64,000 nt of DNA from Malus domestica (lineage: Eukaryota; Streptophyta; Magnoliopsida; Rosales; Rosaceae), in contig NC_091671.1 in assembly GCF_042453785.1 (NCBI RefSeq), positions 12,966,001-13,030,000 on the forward strand, given 5' to 3'. Every line of letters begins with the position of its first letter. Position 1 is the stretch's first letter. Under the pieces are notes generated by a model. It had not been told where the DNA came from. It did not search any database and saw only the letters and a list, made by a program, of their open reading frames with translations. This document shows, one piece after another, positions 1-16,400 of the stretch. The position numbers and the translations under genes are program-made.

Positions 1-657
1 CATAATATTAGAAGATTTTAATTGATTTTTAATATTTTTAGAAAATATAAAATAAGTATAAAAGAAATAAAAATATATAATTAGATAACTGGACTCACTC
101 CTAAAAACATTCTATGTTTTTTAACCCGGATCTAAAAGCCCCATAAAGAAATTAGTGCGTGTTAATTTATAAATCCTCACTTTTATCCAAATTTCAAGTT
201 TACATCCCTCGTCATAGACGAGGGTAAATTTTGTTTCTAATTCCTTCACGAGACAAAGATGGAAAAGCAATAAAATAACGTTTTCTAGTTTCTTTCCCAA
301 CATCATCCTACATGAGAAATGAATCTTCCATAAGAAACGACATGGAAATCGAACTCCGTAGAGGAACTGGGAAGCATAAACAGAAACCTTTAACTAGCGT
401 TCATCCAATACAGACAACGTAGCTACTTAAAGATAACAAATCCCATGAACAAAGTAGTTAGCCTTTTACAATCCATCCATCGATCGATAAAAATACGATT
501 AACAGCGTAATAAACTTAAAAACATCATGTTATCCTACAAAACCCCACAAACTCTTTAGTACAAAAAAGACTTGAGAGTCATAACTGTGGAAAGAAAAGC
601 CTTCCCAAGGGCGTATCGTTAGACAGAAATGCCTTGGGAACCATGCATATATAATTA
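1..657. other. Region downstream of CDC48 (3'UTR and AT-rich spacer)
   Basis: AT-rich sequence following the CDC48 stop codon (the gene is on the minus strand). The part nearest 657 is presumably 3'UTR. I see no supported coding region; the short ORFs here lack any recognisable family. A fragment of a Tourist-like MITE lies at about 151-217 and is listed separately. Confidence 0.5.
151..217 (+). repeat. Fragment of the CACTATGTTTGG MITE family
   Basis: This stretch matches the last ~70 bp of the MITE copies at 31528-31882 and 63173-63524 (shared words such as AATTTATAAAT and CTTTTATCCAAAT), but the terminal CCAAACATAGTG is missing and replaced by unrelated sequence. It is a truncated, diverged relic of the same family. 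Confidence 0.6.
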
Positions 658-6004
<5,347 letters not shown>

Positions 6005-6317
6005 GGTTGGAGAATTTCAGAGATCAGGAACTATGGTAAACGGAGGGGAGAGATAGAGAGAGAGAGATGGAGTGTGTAGGAGGATTATCTTTCAGGGTCT
6101 GAGTTTTTATGGGGGATGGCTTGTTTGGCAGGAAATTCGGAGAAATATTTCTCACTAGTCGGACTGTTTGGTTATATGGAGAGGCAGTAACCGGAATTGG
6201 AATTGGAAATAGGAACAGAATAATTAGAAACTGATCCAAACTTAGCTCATCTCCAATGATTTCAAAAGAAAAGAAAAATAGAGTTATTTAAGGCTTAAAG
6301 TTCAAAATTTAGGAAGA

Positions 6318-6540
6318 GGATTTTCTCCTGATCCATTTTGTGGGGATCCTATGGATCTCCATATCCTAGCGTTCATCGTACATCATACATGGTGTGGTCT
6401 GTTTTCGTCATGTATTATTTTTGTTTAATTTTAAATAAAGTAAATCAAATGATTTCAAATCGCATTATGCATGATGAATGACTAAGATGTGAGAATCTCT
6501 AAGATCCCCACAATTTGGATCCGGATAGGATCTAAATCCC
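6318..6540. mobile_element. MITE-like inverted-repeat element upstream of CDC48
   Basis: A 223-bp AT-rich segment with imperfect terminal inverted repeats of ~35 bp: the left arm includes CCATTTTGTGGGGATC and the right arm GATCCCCACAATTTGG. It lies about 315 bp upstream of the CDC48 start codon. No coding capacity. The target duplication was not resolved. Confidence 0.55.
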
Positions 6541-7170
6541 AAAATTTAATCTCAAAGAGTTGGTTTATTGGAAAACGAGCAAAAGTTTGAAATTTTCAAA
6601 TCGAGTCTGAATTTTCACGAATGCATTTTAGAGTTACTAAATTTGACTCGGCAGCTAAAAGTGTATTGTCGCCTCATGTGTACCACAGAATAAACCAAAT
6701 TCATCTTGATCCTTATTTGTGGCAACCTTACCTTAAAAAGAAACGCAATTAAATTTTTAATTTTCTTTTGGTTTTAGTATTAAGAAAATTACAAAGTAAT
6801 GATGAATCTCACATACAGATCATTCCGTTATAGAGTATTACTTTAGAAAAGTTTTATTGTACCATGAAGTGTTGTCACCAATCACCATGGCGTGGAATGA
6901 TGATTCAATTGGACAAAAATACCAGAAGTTTTGATTAGTAGTCATTAGGGTTACTTGCCTCTCCTACTTTGATTCAGGCGATATTAACCTAATTTAAACT
7001 ACAAGAAGAGTTATTCGAATTTTAGCGTAGATGGGAGGAAGTACATTGCTCTAGATAACTTGACTACTACCAGTCCCAACTCTGCAAACAACGAGATTAC
7101 TCCTCTCACTCATACGTACCGAACTTTTTCGACTGTAATAATCTAGTCCTCATTAATTGAAGAATAGTAC

Positions 7171-7295
7171 TATTCACAAACCCTTTTTTACCTCTCACAC
7201 TCGTTAAATTTTGACCACTGGTCTTCTTCAATTCACTCGATTTGACGGCCAGAAATCGAGAAGAGTGTGTAAGAGGTAAAAATAGGTGTGTATAG
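7171..7295. mobile_element. Short foldback MITE (same family as 54880-55025)
   Basis: The left arm contains CTTTTTTACCTCTCACAC and the right arm GTGTGTAAGAGGTAAAAAT, forming a hairpin-like inverted repeat around an AAATTGAC/TTTGACGG core. The copy at 54880-55025 has the same design (CTTTTTACTTCTCACAC and its inverse). It is located just past the ABCG3 stop codon. Confidence 0.6.
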
Positions 7296-7485
7296 CATCG
7301 CCCTAATTGAAATGAAAATCAGGCATGAAATGCAGATCTCAGGTCTGTAAGCATTCAAAATAACAAGGAGTTGGCAACAAAAGACTTTCTCATTCATAGA
7401 CGATAAAGGTACATGCCAAAGACTGCATGAAGTCACAAAAATGCGATGGCTGAAATACAACACTAATGGCCAGTAGCAACTTCAT

Positions 7486-10400
7486 TCATCTTGCACTGTT
7501 TGTATCCTGATTACACTTCAAAATCTTACGTATATACTTTTTTTCGCCTACACGAAAGTACAATGAAACAAAGACAAGAACACGATACCCGACAGCCATT
7601 AGAAACAAGATCAGTAAATTTTCCCACTTGGAATTGCTGTCCGGGGAGATGTCATATGCGTTACTAAGTGCTTGATACCCGGATATGGTCCTTACCTGCC
7701 CAACTGGAAAGGATGTCCCTATGTACTCATTCTCCAACAGCCCCTATAACAGGAAGATAATAGTTACGAATGTTCAGTTAGAAAAACATTAAAATTAACC
7801 AACTAGTTCCAAATTATCACTCTGGAATGCTTTGTTTTCCCTTCCCAAATTCGAGAAATTTGAAACTAAACCAGGTTGCTCAACAATTGTTTTTCAGCGT
7901 TGTTATGCAGCAAGGAAGAAAATACATGGGACTAAGTAAATCCTCTTGCCTGTATAGAGTATGTATGGAAAGCTAAATAGGATACTGGATATGTCCACAC
8001 TGGTCCAGGCAAAGCATTTCGAATTCTGAAATATCCCGCGGATAGCATCATTACCACCTGAAATTCCATATGTATTCAATGTAAGATTAGGGAAGGATAG
8101 GAAACTGATTATAACGTTATAACACCGCCAATCTTGGTCAGAAAAGCAAAATTATAATTTATATCATGGACATTCATTGATATGATACCTGAGACAGTTT
8201 TATTGCACACCATGCCATAAAACACAACTGCGACGTATTTTATGATTTGGTTTCACAGTTTAGTTTATCCAAGCCCATACCAAATTTACCATGCGGAAAA
8301 ATGTAAAAGTTCTTGTCAAGTACATTATTTCATTGAGATAGAGGAACTTACTTGTATGCATATCAGAGTGAGGGTGCTCCAGAAAACATCTTGCCATAAA
8401 GAAACAACCACCAGCATTATCCCATCATTTACTAAGAGGCACATGAAGAAATTCAGCATGAAGTACATCAACAAGCTAAACTCATCATGCAATCCTATAA
8501 GGAAATAGAAGACGACACTTGATGGGATGGAGATGAGAAACAGGAACGGGATGCTAGAGAGAAGTTGTCCACATAAAAAGACTAGTGCCCCCAAATGGTG
8601 GTTCGATTCTTCACTGGCATATATCTACAGTATCCATAATCAGTTTGATTAGAAGAATCAAGAAAACAATGAACCTAACTAATTACAGTATCCATCATCA
8701 TCGCAAATAAATGAAATGTCTTTAACACTGCCGAAGTTTTAAACTGAGAGATCAATTTTGGATCTCTAAATCTTGGGTTCTTTCAAGAAGAAACTTAATA
8801 CCAGCATAACTCATTTGATTAATCTGCCAATGTTGCCACGATATTAATCATAACTAGGCAAACTTTCACACTACTTTAAGTCAAAATGTAATACATGAAT
8901 CAATCAGGATTACCTTGATTTCTTTGATAACTGCAGGTACTCCAGAAATGCTTAGCAGTGCGGTAAACGAAATAAATACAAATATCGCTGCAACTTTTGT
9001 CTGCATATAAAAGGTTTAACATTATCTAGAATATAGCACATGCTCCAGCAGCGTTTGCTAGTGCAGTACAGAACAAAAATAAACATTGCTTCAACTCGAC
9101 TTGACTGCATGCGAGAGTAAAAATTTTGAAAGAAGTGTTAAATTAAGAAAGTGGCATTCATAAAGGAGAACTGAAAACAATTTCCGAAATATGCAATGGA
9201 CTTTTATTTTATTTTCTCAGTGATTGAAAAAAGTGATGTTCAGTAGCTCACCATAACTGAGGACAAAGAATGCCCTGAGCCAGAAAATACTGTTCCAACG
9301 GAGAGTGTAAAAATCATATAAAGAATAAGACGAAGCCAGTAGTATTTCCAATCCCTTGACATTATTAATAAAGATCTCCAAGTTAAAACTGCTATCCGCG
9401 TAGTAGCTCCAGCCTTTCCCTTGCTTTTAAGTACCATACCTTCCTATAGAAGCATATGCACATCACAAGTTAACAAAGATTACAGAACCTAATATATATG
9501 CCAACATGTAAACATCACCAAATTATGGAACACAATATGGAAAACAGGAAACTTCCAATATAACACAGAAAACCACAGCTGCATATCAAATTTTTACCTT
9601 ATCTGTGAGTCTCAGTATCATAGTTTCAACTGCAGCAGCATCTGCTGATGTTTTATAAGTTGCTTCAAGGGTGCGTATTGCCACAGCAGTATCCATGTTC
9701 ACAGATGAAAAATCTCCGTTGTCATCCTGTTATCACGTTGTAGTTCATGCAAAGCATATAAACACAGTGAATATCCCACTAAAGTCTTAAGACATATTGG
9801 ACCACGGTTATTACGGTGAATTCATAACAAACTATTGTCAGCCATCCTTCCACTTTTAAGTCAAAATAAAAACATACAGTCCAACAATTTTGAAACTTCT
9901 CAAAAGGAAAATTATAATATACGAATTTAAGGTGTAGAATAAGGAAAACTGCAGCATCCTGTACTTACCTGCCAATTTTTGCACATTGAAATGATCTTGT
10001 CGAAATCTGTATTTATTGCCCGTAAAAAGTGATCTGACGGACTTTGCATAATCGGACAAGGAAATCCAGCATTTGAGAAGTGCTGAATCAACATAAAGTG
10101 TATGTTAGCAATTATCTACAATTCTCCAATTAGCTCCCAAAAACATAAAAGAACAATACAACAACAACAACAACAACAAAGCCTTTTCCCACTAAGTGGG
10201 GTCGGCTATATGAATCCTAGAACGCCATTGCGCTCGGTTTTGTGTCATGTCCTCCGTTCGATCCAAGTACTCTAAGTCTTTTCTTAGAGTCTCTTCTAAA
10301 GTTTTCCTAGGTCTTCCTCTACCCCTTCGGCCCTGAACCTCTGTCCCGTAGTCACATCTTCGAACCGGAGCGTCAGTCGGCCTTCTTTGCCCATGTCCAA

Positions 10401-13400
10401 ATCACCGGAACCGATTTTCTCTCATCTTTCCTTCAATTTCGGCTACTCCTACTTTACCTCGGATATCCTCATGCCCAATCTTATCCTTTCTCGTGTGCCC
10501 ACACATCCCACGAAGCATCCTCATCTCCGCTACACCCATTTTGTGTACGTGTTGATGCTTCACCGTCCAACATTCTGTGCCATACAACATCGTTGGCCTT
10601 ATTGTCGTCCTATAAAATTTTCCCTTCAGCTTCAGTGGCCTACGACGGTCACATAACATGCCGGATGCACTCTTACACTTCATCCGTCCAGGTCGTATTC
10701 TATGGTTGAGATCTCCATCTAATTCTCCGTTCTCTTGCAAGATAGATCCTAGGCAGCAAAAACGGTCGCTTTTTGTGATCTTCGCTAGATTGCTCCGGTC
10801 ATTAGTGTGGATAAGTATATAAATGAATAGAGATAGGAAAGCAAACACAAGATGTACGTGGTTCACCCAGATTGGCTACGTCCACGGAATAGAAGAGTTC
10901 TCATTAATTGTGAAGGGTTTACACAAGTACATAGGTTCAAGCTCTCCTTTAGTGAATACAAGTGAATGATTTAGTACAAATGACATTAGGAAATATTGTG
11001 AGAGAATGATCTCGTAATCACGAAACTTCTAAGTATCGGAGTGTGGTATCGTCTTGACTTGCCTTATCTGTCTCATAGGTAGATGTGGCATCTTCTCTGG
11101 AAGTACTCTTCCTCCATCCAGGGGTGGTATCTTTAACTGGTGGAGATGCACAAGGTAATGTATCAATTTCACTTGAAGCTTACTTGTAGTTTCAGGCTTG
11201 GTCAAGCGCGATACAAACCATGTAGTAGGAGTCTCCCAAGTCGCCGAGCTAGGGGATCTGCTGAAAGAGGTGACAGACAAGGTAAGCAATCAGAGCTCCG
11301 GCTGATTGTTCACCTTCTCCCCATCTTGCAGCAGCATGAAGGATAAAGAGAAGAAAGATGAGAAGAGGTGATATGGGATACTTTTGCTTTTGAAGAAGTA
11401 ACTTTCCACAGGCTTATTCTTGAACTGAGCTGGAGGGTTTTCTGGTTTCCTCCAGAGCCGACTGAAGAATTTGAGGGTCAAAACAAGTCCATCAAATCTA
11501 GAGTACGTTCGACCCTGCTGATATGGGATACTTTTGCTTTTGACAGAGTAATGGATGTATCGGCACGTGTGCTGTTACGCTTGTCTCCACATGCTTCCTT
11601 GTATCCTTCGCACTTGCCCTATCTGTTCCTCAAGCAGATGCGGTATCTTCCCTGGAAACATAAGATGTTGAAGATGAGTACTCGAGAGCAATGCCAGGTA
11701 AGTAATCAGGTAAGGGGTTCCAGGCAGTCAGTTCCTGGCTGGAAGCTTGATTCCAAGTGCTGACTGATTGCTCTCTTTCTCCTTGTCTTGCAGGTAACAA
11801 CAAGGCCAAAGGAAAAGACAGGGAAAAAGCATGATATGGGATACTCTTGCTTTTAACCCTGATGATATGAGATATTCTTGCTCTAGTATAGCTTGTTTGC
11901 AAAGGTATTATCGGGGGGAAAGAAAGCTGAATATTTCGAAAGGCTTCGTTGGGAGTGCCCTCTCAAATATGAGGAAGGGTTGAACATTTTTGCAGGTCTG
12001 CCTGTCCGTTGGGGATGGAGGTCGACATATATAGGAGTCTCCCTAACAACAAGTAGTAATGCTATTCCTTTACCCTGCTTGGTCATAGCACGGTAGTGGG
12101 AGCTGCCAGCTTCACATGTTTTAACTCTGTCAGAGCACTTTGAAAAAGTGGTCTGTGCTCTCGAGAAGTCTTCGACAGAATGCCCATAATTTCCGCAAAG
12201 CTGAGTGTGCGTGTGACAGGTGCTGACAAGGCTAGAAAAGTAGGTGCCTCTTCGATTTCTGAGATCGGCCCTCGTGGTCTCTGAGCAGCCCAGCTTTTGA
12301 GAAAGCGAGCGTCTCTTCGATTGATTCGGAGAACGATGCATCTTCGATTTTTAAGAAAGCAATCATGATGGGGGTCTGGCTCTCGAGATTCGGGGAGCAG
12401 TGTCACTTCGATTTTTGAGAAAGTAATCATGTTGGGAGTCTGGCTCTCTCTTCGATTTTGGAGCAAGCAATCTTGTTGGGAGTGTTTTCTCGAATGTGAG
12501 TAAAGGTTGGGCATGTTTGCTAGTCTACCTTGCCACGAAGCACAGAGGTTGACACACAGGGATTTTCCAATTATCCAGCAATGGTACTGTTCCTTTACCC
12601 TCTCTTCGATTTTTGAGAAAGTAGTCATGTTGGGAGTCTGGCTCTCGAGATTCGGAGGACGGTGCCTCTTCGATTTTGGAGCAAGCAATCTTATTGGTAG
12701 TGTTTTCTCGAGTGTGAGTAAAGGTTGGGCATGTTTACTAGTCTACCTTGCCACGAAGCACAGAGGTTGACACACAGGGACTTTCCAATTATCCAGCAGT
12801 GGTATTGTTCCTTTACCCTTGTGGGTAATAATATGGTAGCTAGACCTTCAAAATTTATGGGTCTAAACTTTGTTAGTGCTGTTTCTTTGCTATTCTTTTA
12901 CCTTTCTTGGTCAGAGCGATGTAGTGGGAGCTGCAAGCTTTACGTGCTCAATTTTGGCAGAGAACTTTGGTAAAGTTATCTGTGCTACCCATGAGCTAGT
13001 GTTGCGTGTGGGAAGTGGGTGATTGAACAGTAAGATTCATGTGTTTTCTACTTCCTCAGAAGTCTTCGACAGAATGCCCATAATTTCCGCAAAGCTGAGT
13101 GTGCGTGTGACAGGTGCTGACAAGGCTGGAAAAGTAGGTGCCTCTTCGATTTCTGAGATCGGCCCTCGTGGTCTCTGAGGAGCCCAGCTTTTGAGAAAGC
13201 GAGCGCCTCTTCGATTTCTGAGATCGGCCTTCGTGGTCTTTGAGCAGCCTAACTTTTGAGAAAGCAAACGCCTCTTCGATTTCTGAGATCAACCCTCGTG
13301 GTCTCTAAGCAGCCCAGCTTTTGAGAAAGCAAACGCCTCTTCGATTTCTGAGCAGGCGCCTCTTCGATTTCTGAAGATCCGTCGAGTGCAGATTTTTATA

Positions 13401-16400
13401 GGGGCTGGCATTAAGTTCCAAAGCACACTTGAATCTCCACCAGTAGAAGCTCCATTCTTGCACTTCTAAGATCTTGATTTGTCCAACCTCTTCTCTCTTC
13501 AACACCTTTGAAAATGTCTGGCCCCTCCGACCGTCGTTTTGACTTGAACCTTGTTGAAGAGGCAGCCCCGCCTTCTCCAGACAACATATGGCGCCCATCC
13601 TTCGTCTCCCCTACTGGTCCTCTTACCGTTGGGGATTCCGTGATGAAGAATGATATGACTGCTGCGGTGGTGGCCAGGAACCTTCTCACTCCCAAAGATA
13701 ACAGACTACTTTCCAAACGGTCTGATGAGTTAGCTGTTAAGGATTCGCTGGCTCTCAGTGTTCAGTGTGCAGGTTCTGTGTCTAATATGGCCCAACGCCT
13801 ATTTGCTCGAACCCGCCAAGTTGAATCATTGGCGGCTGAGGTGATGAGTCTCAAACAGGAGATTAGAGGGCTCAAGCATGAGAATAAACAGTTGCACCGA
13901 CTCGCACATGACTATGCTACAAACATGAAGAGGAAGCTTGACCAGATGAAGGAAACTGATGGTCAGGTTTTACTTGATCATCAGAGATTTGTGGGTTTGT
14001 TCCAAAGGCATTTATTGCCTTCGTCTTCTGGGGCTGTACCGCGTAATGAAGCTCCAAATAATCAACCTCTGATGCCTCCTCCTTCTAGGGTTCTGTCCAG
14101 TACTGAGGTTCCGAATGATCCCCCTCCGGTGCCTTCTCTTTCTGGGGCTCTACCGACTGCTGAGACTTCTCCTAAGCAACCCTTGTGAAGGCTCCCTCTT
14201 GTTTGTTTATTTTGACTCATGTATATGTACACATTTATAGCTTATCGGGGATATCAATAAATAAGTTTTCCTTCATTTCAACGTGTTGTGTTAAATACAC
14301 CAAAACCTTCTTCGCTAAGTTCTTTGAATTTTCTTTTGTTGAAGCTTGTATGTTGAAACTTTCTGAATGGAGCATGTAGGTTGGGGTAGTGTTCCCTTAA
14401 TTTCCCGAGTGAGGAAAACTTCTCGATTGGAGACTTGGAAAATCCAAGTCACTGAGTGGGATCGGCTATATGAATCTTAGAACGCCATTGTGCTCGGTCC
14501 TGTGTCATGTCATTCGTTAGATCCAAGTACTCTAAGTCTTTTCTTAGAGTCTCTTCCAAAGTTTTCCTAGGTCTTCCTCTATCCCTTCGGCCCTGAACCT
14601 CTGTCCCATAGTCGCATCTTCTAATCGGAGCGTCAGTAGGCCTTCGTTGCCCATGTCCAAACCACCGTAACCGATTTTCTCTCATCTTGCCTTCAATTTC
14701 GGCTAATCCTACTTTACCCCGGATATCCTCATTCTTAATCTTATCCTTTCTCGTGTGCCCACACATCCAACGAAGCATCCTCATCTCCGCTACACCCATT
14801 TTGTGTATGTGTTGATGCTTCACCGCCCAACATTCTGTGCCATACAGCATCGCTGGCCTTATTGCCGTCCTATAAAATTTTCCCTTGAGCTTCAGTGGCA
14901 TACGGCGGTCACACAACACGCCGGATGCACTCTTCCACTTCATCCATCCAGCTTGTATTCTATGGTTGAGATCTCCATCTAATTCTCCGTTCTTTTGCAA
15001 GATAGATCCTAGGTAACGAAAACGGTCGCTCTTTGGTATTTCTTGATCTCCGATCCTCACCCCTAACTCGTTTTGGCCTCCATTTGCACTGAACTTGCAC
15101 TCCATATATTCTGTCTTTGATCGGCTTAGGCGAAGACCTTTAGATTCCAACACTTCTCTCCAAAGGTTAAGCTTTGCATTTACCCCTTCCTGAGTTTCAT
15201 CTATCAACACTATATCGTCTGCGAAAAGCATACACCAAGGAATATCATCTTGAATATGTCCTGTTAACTCATCCATTACCAACGCAAAAAGGTAAGGACT
15301 TAAGGATGAGCCTTGATGTAATCCTACAGTTATGGGAAAGCTTTCGGTTTGTCCTTCATGAGTTCTTACGGCAGTCTTTGCTCCTTCATACATATCCTTT
15401 ATAGCTTGGATATATGCTACTCGTACTCCTTTCTTCTCTAAAATCCTCCAAAGAATGTCTCTTGGGACCCTATCATACGCTTTTTCCAAATCTATAAAGA
15501 CCATGTGTAAATCCTTTTTCCCATCTCTATATCTTTCCATCAATCTTCGTAAGAGATAGATTGCCTCCATGGTTGAGCGCCCTGGCATGAACCCGAATTG
15601 GTTGTCCGAAACCCGTGTCTCTTGCCTCAATCTATGCTCAATGACTCTCTCCCAGAGCTTCATTGTATGACTCATTAGCTTAATACCCCTATAGTTCATG
15701 CAATTTTGTACGTCACCCTTATTCTTGTAGATAGGCACCAAAGTGCTCGTTCGCCACTCATTTGGCATCTTCTTCGTTTTCAAAATCCTATTGAAAAGGT
15801 CAGTGAGCCATGTTATACCTGTCTCTCCCAAAACTTTCCACACTTCGATTGGTATATCGTCTGGGCCTACTGCTTTTCTATGCTTCATCTTCTTCAAAGC
15901 TACAACCACTTCTTCCTTCCGGATTCTACGATAAAAAGAGTAGTTTCTACACTCTTCTGAGTTACTCAACTCCCCTAAAGAAGCACTCCTTTCATGTCCT
16001 TCATTGAAAAGATTATGAAAATAACCTTTCCATCTGTCTTTAACCGCGTTCTCTGTAGCAAGAACCTTTCCATCCTCATCCTTGATGCACCTCACTTGGT
16101 TTAGGTCCTTTGTCTTCTTTTCCCTTGCTCTAGCTAATTTATAGATATCCAACTCTCCTTCTTTGGTATCTAGTCGCTTATACATATCGTCATAAGCCGC
16201 TAACTTAGCTTCTCTCACAGCTTTCTTCGCTTCTTGCTTCGCTTTTCTATACCTTTCACCATTTTCATCGGTCCTATCCTTGTATAAGGCTTTACAACAT
16301 TCCTTCTTAGCCTTCACCTTTGTTTGTACCTCCTCATTCCACCACCAAGATTCCTTTTGGTGTGGGGCAAAACCTTTGGACTCTCCTAATACCTCTTTTG

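Larger units (their letters stand above)
6005..7485. other. CDC48 promoter/5'UTR side and ABCG3 3' flank
   Basis: Intergenic space between two tandem minus-strand genes. The CDC48 5'UTR side holds a GA-rich run at about 6046-6070 (TC-rich on the sense strand), common in plant 5'UTRs. A MITE-like inverted repeat lies at 6318-6540 and another MITE at 7171-7295. The remainder (about 6541-7170) shows no coding signal. Confidence 0.5.
10778..14450 (+). mobile_element. Large non-autonomous retroelement segment (LARD-like), incomplete
   Basis: About 3.7 kb unlike the flanking LINE. It begins near TGTGGATAAGTATATAAATG, has a leader region resembling an LTR, a block of tandem and dispersed internal repeats (11280-13380), an open 225-codon ORF on the plus strand (13514-14188) and an AT-rich 3' part. 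I recognise this as a repeat family common in apple-like genomes, from memory and unverified. I find no second LTR and no matching target duplication at its two edges, so it is a partial copy or was carried in as a passenger. Confidence 0.6.

Noticed and set aside
12083..12688. 201-codon minus-strand ORF in the repeat array
   Set aside because: Composed of tandem repeat translation; several frames show the same pattern.
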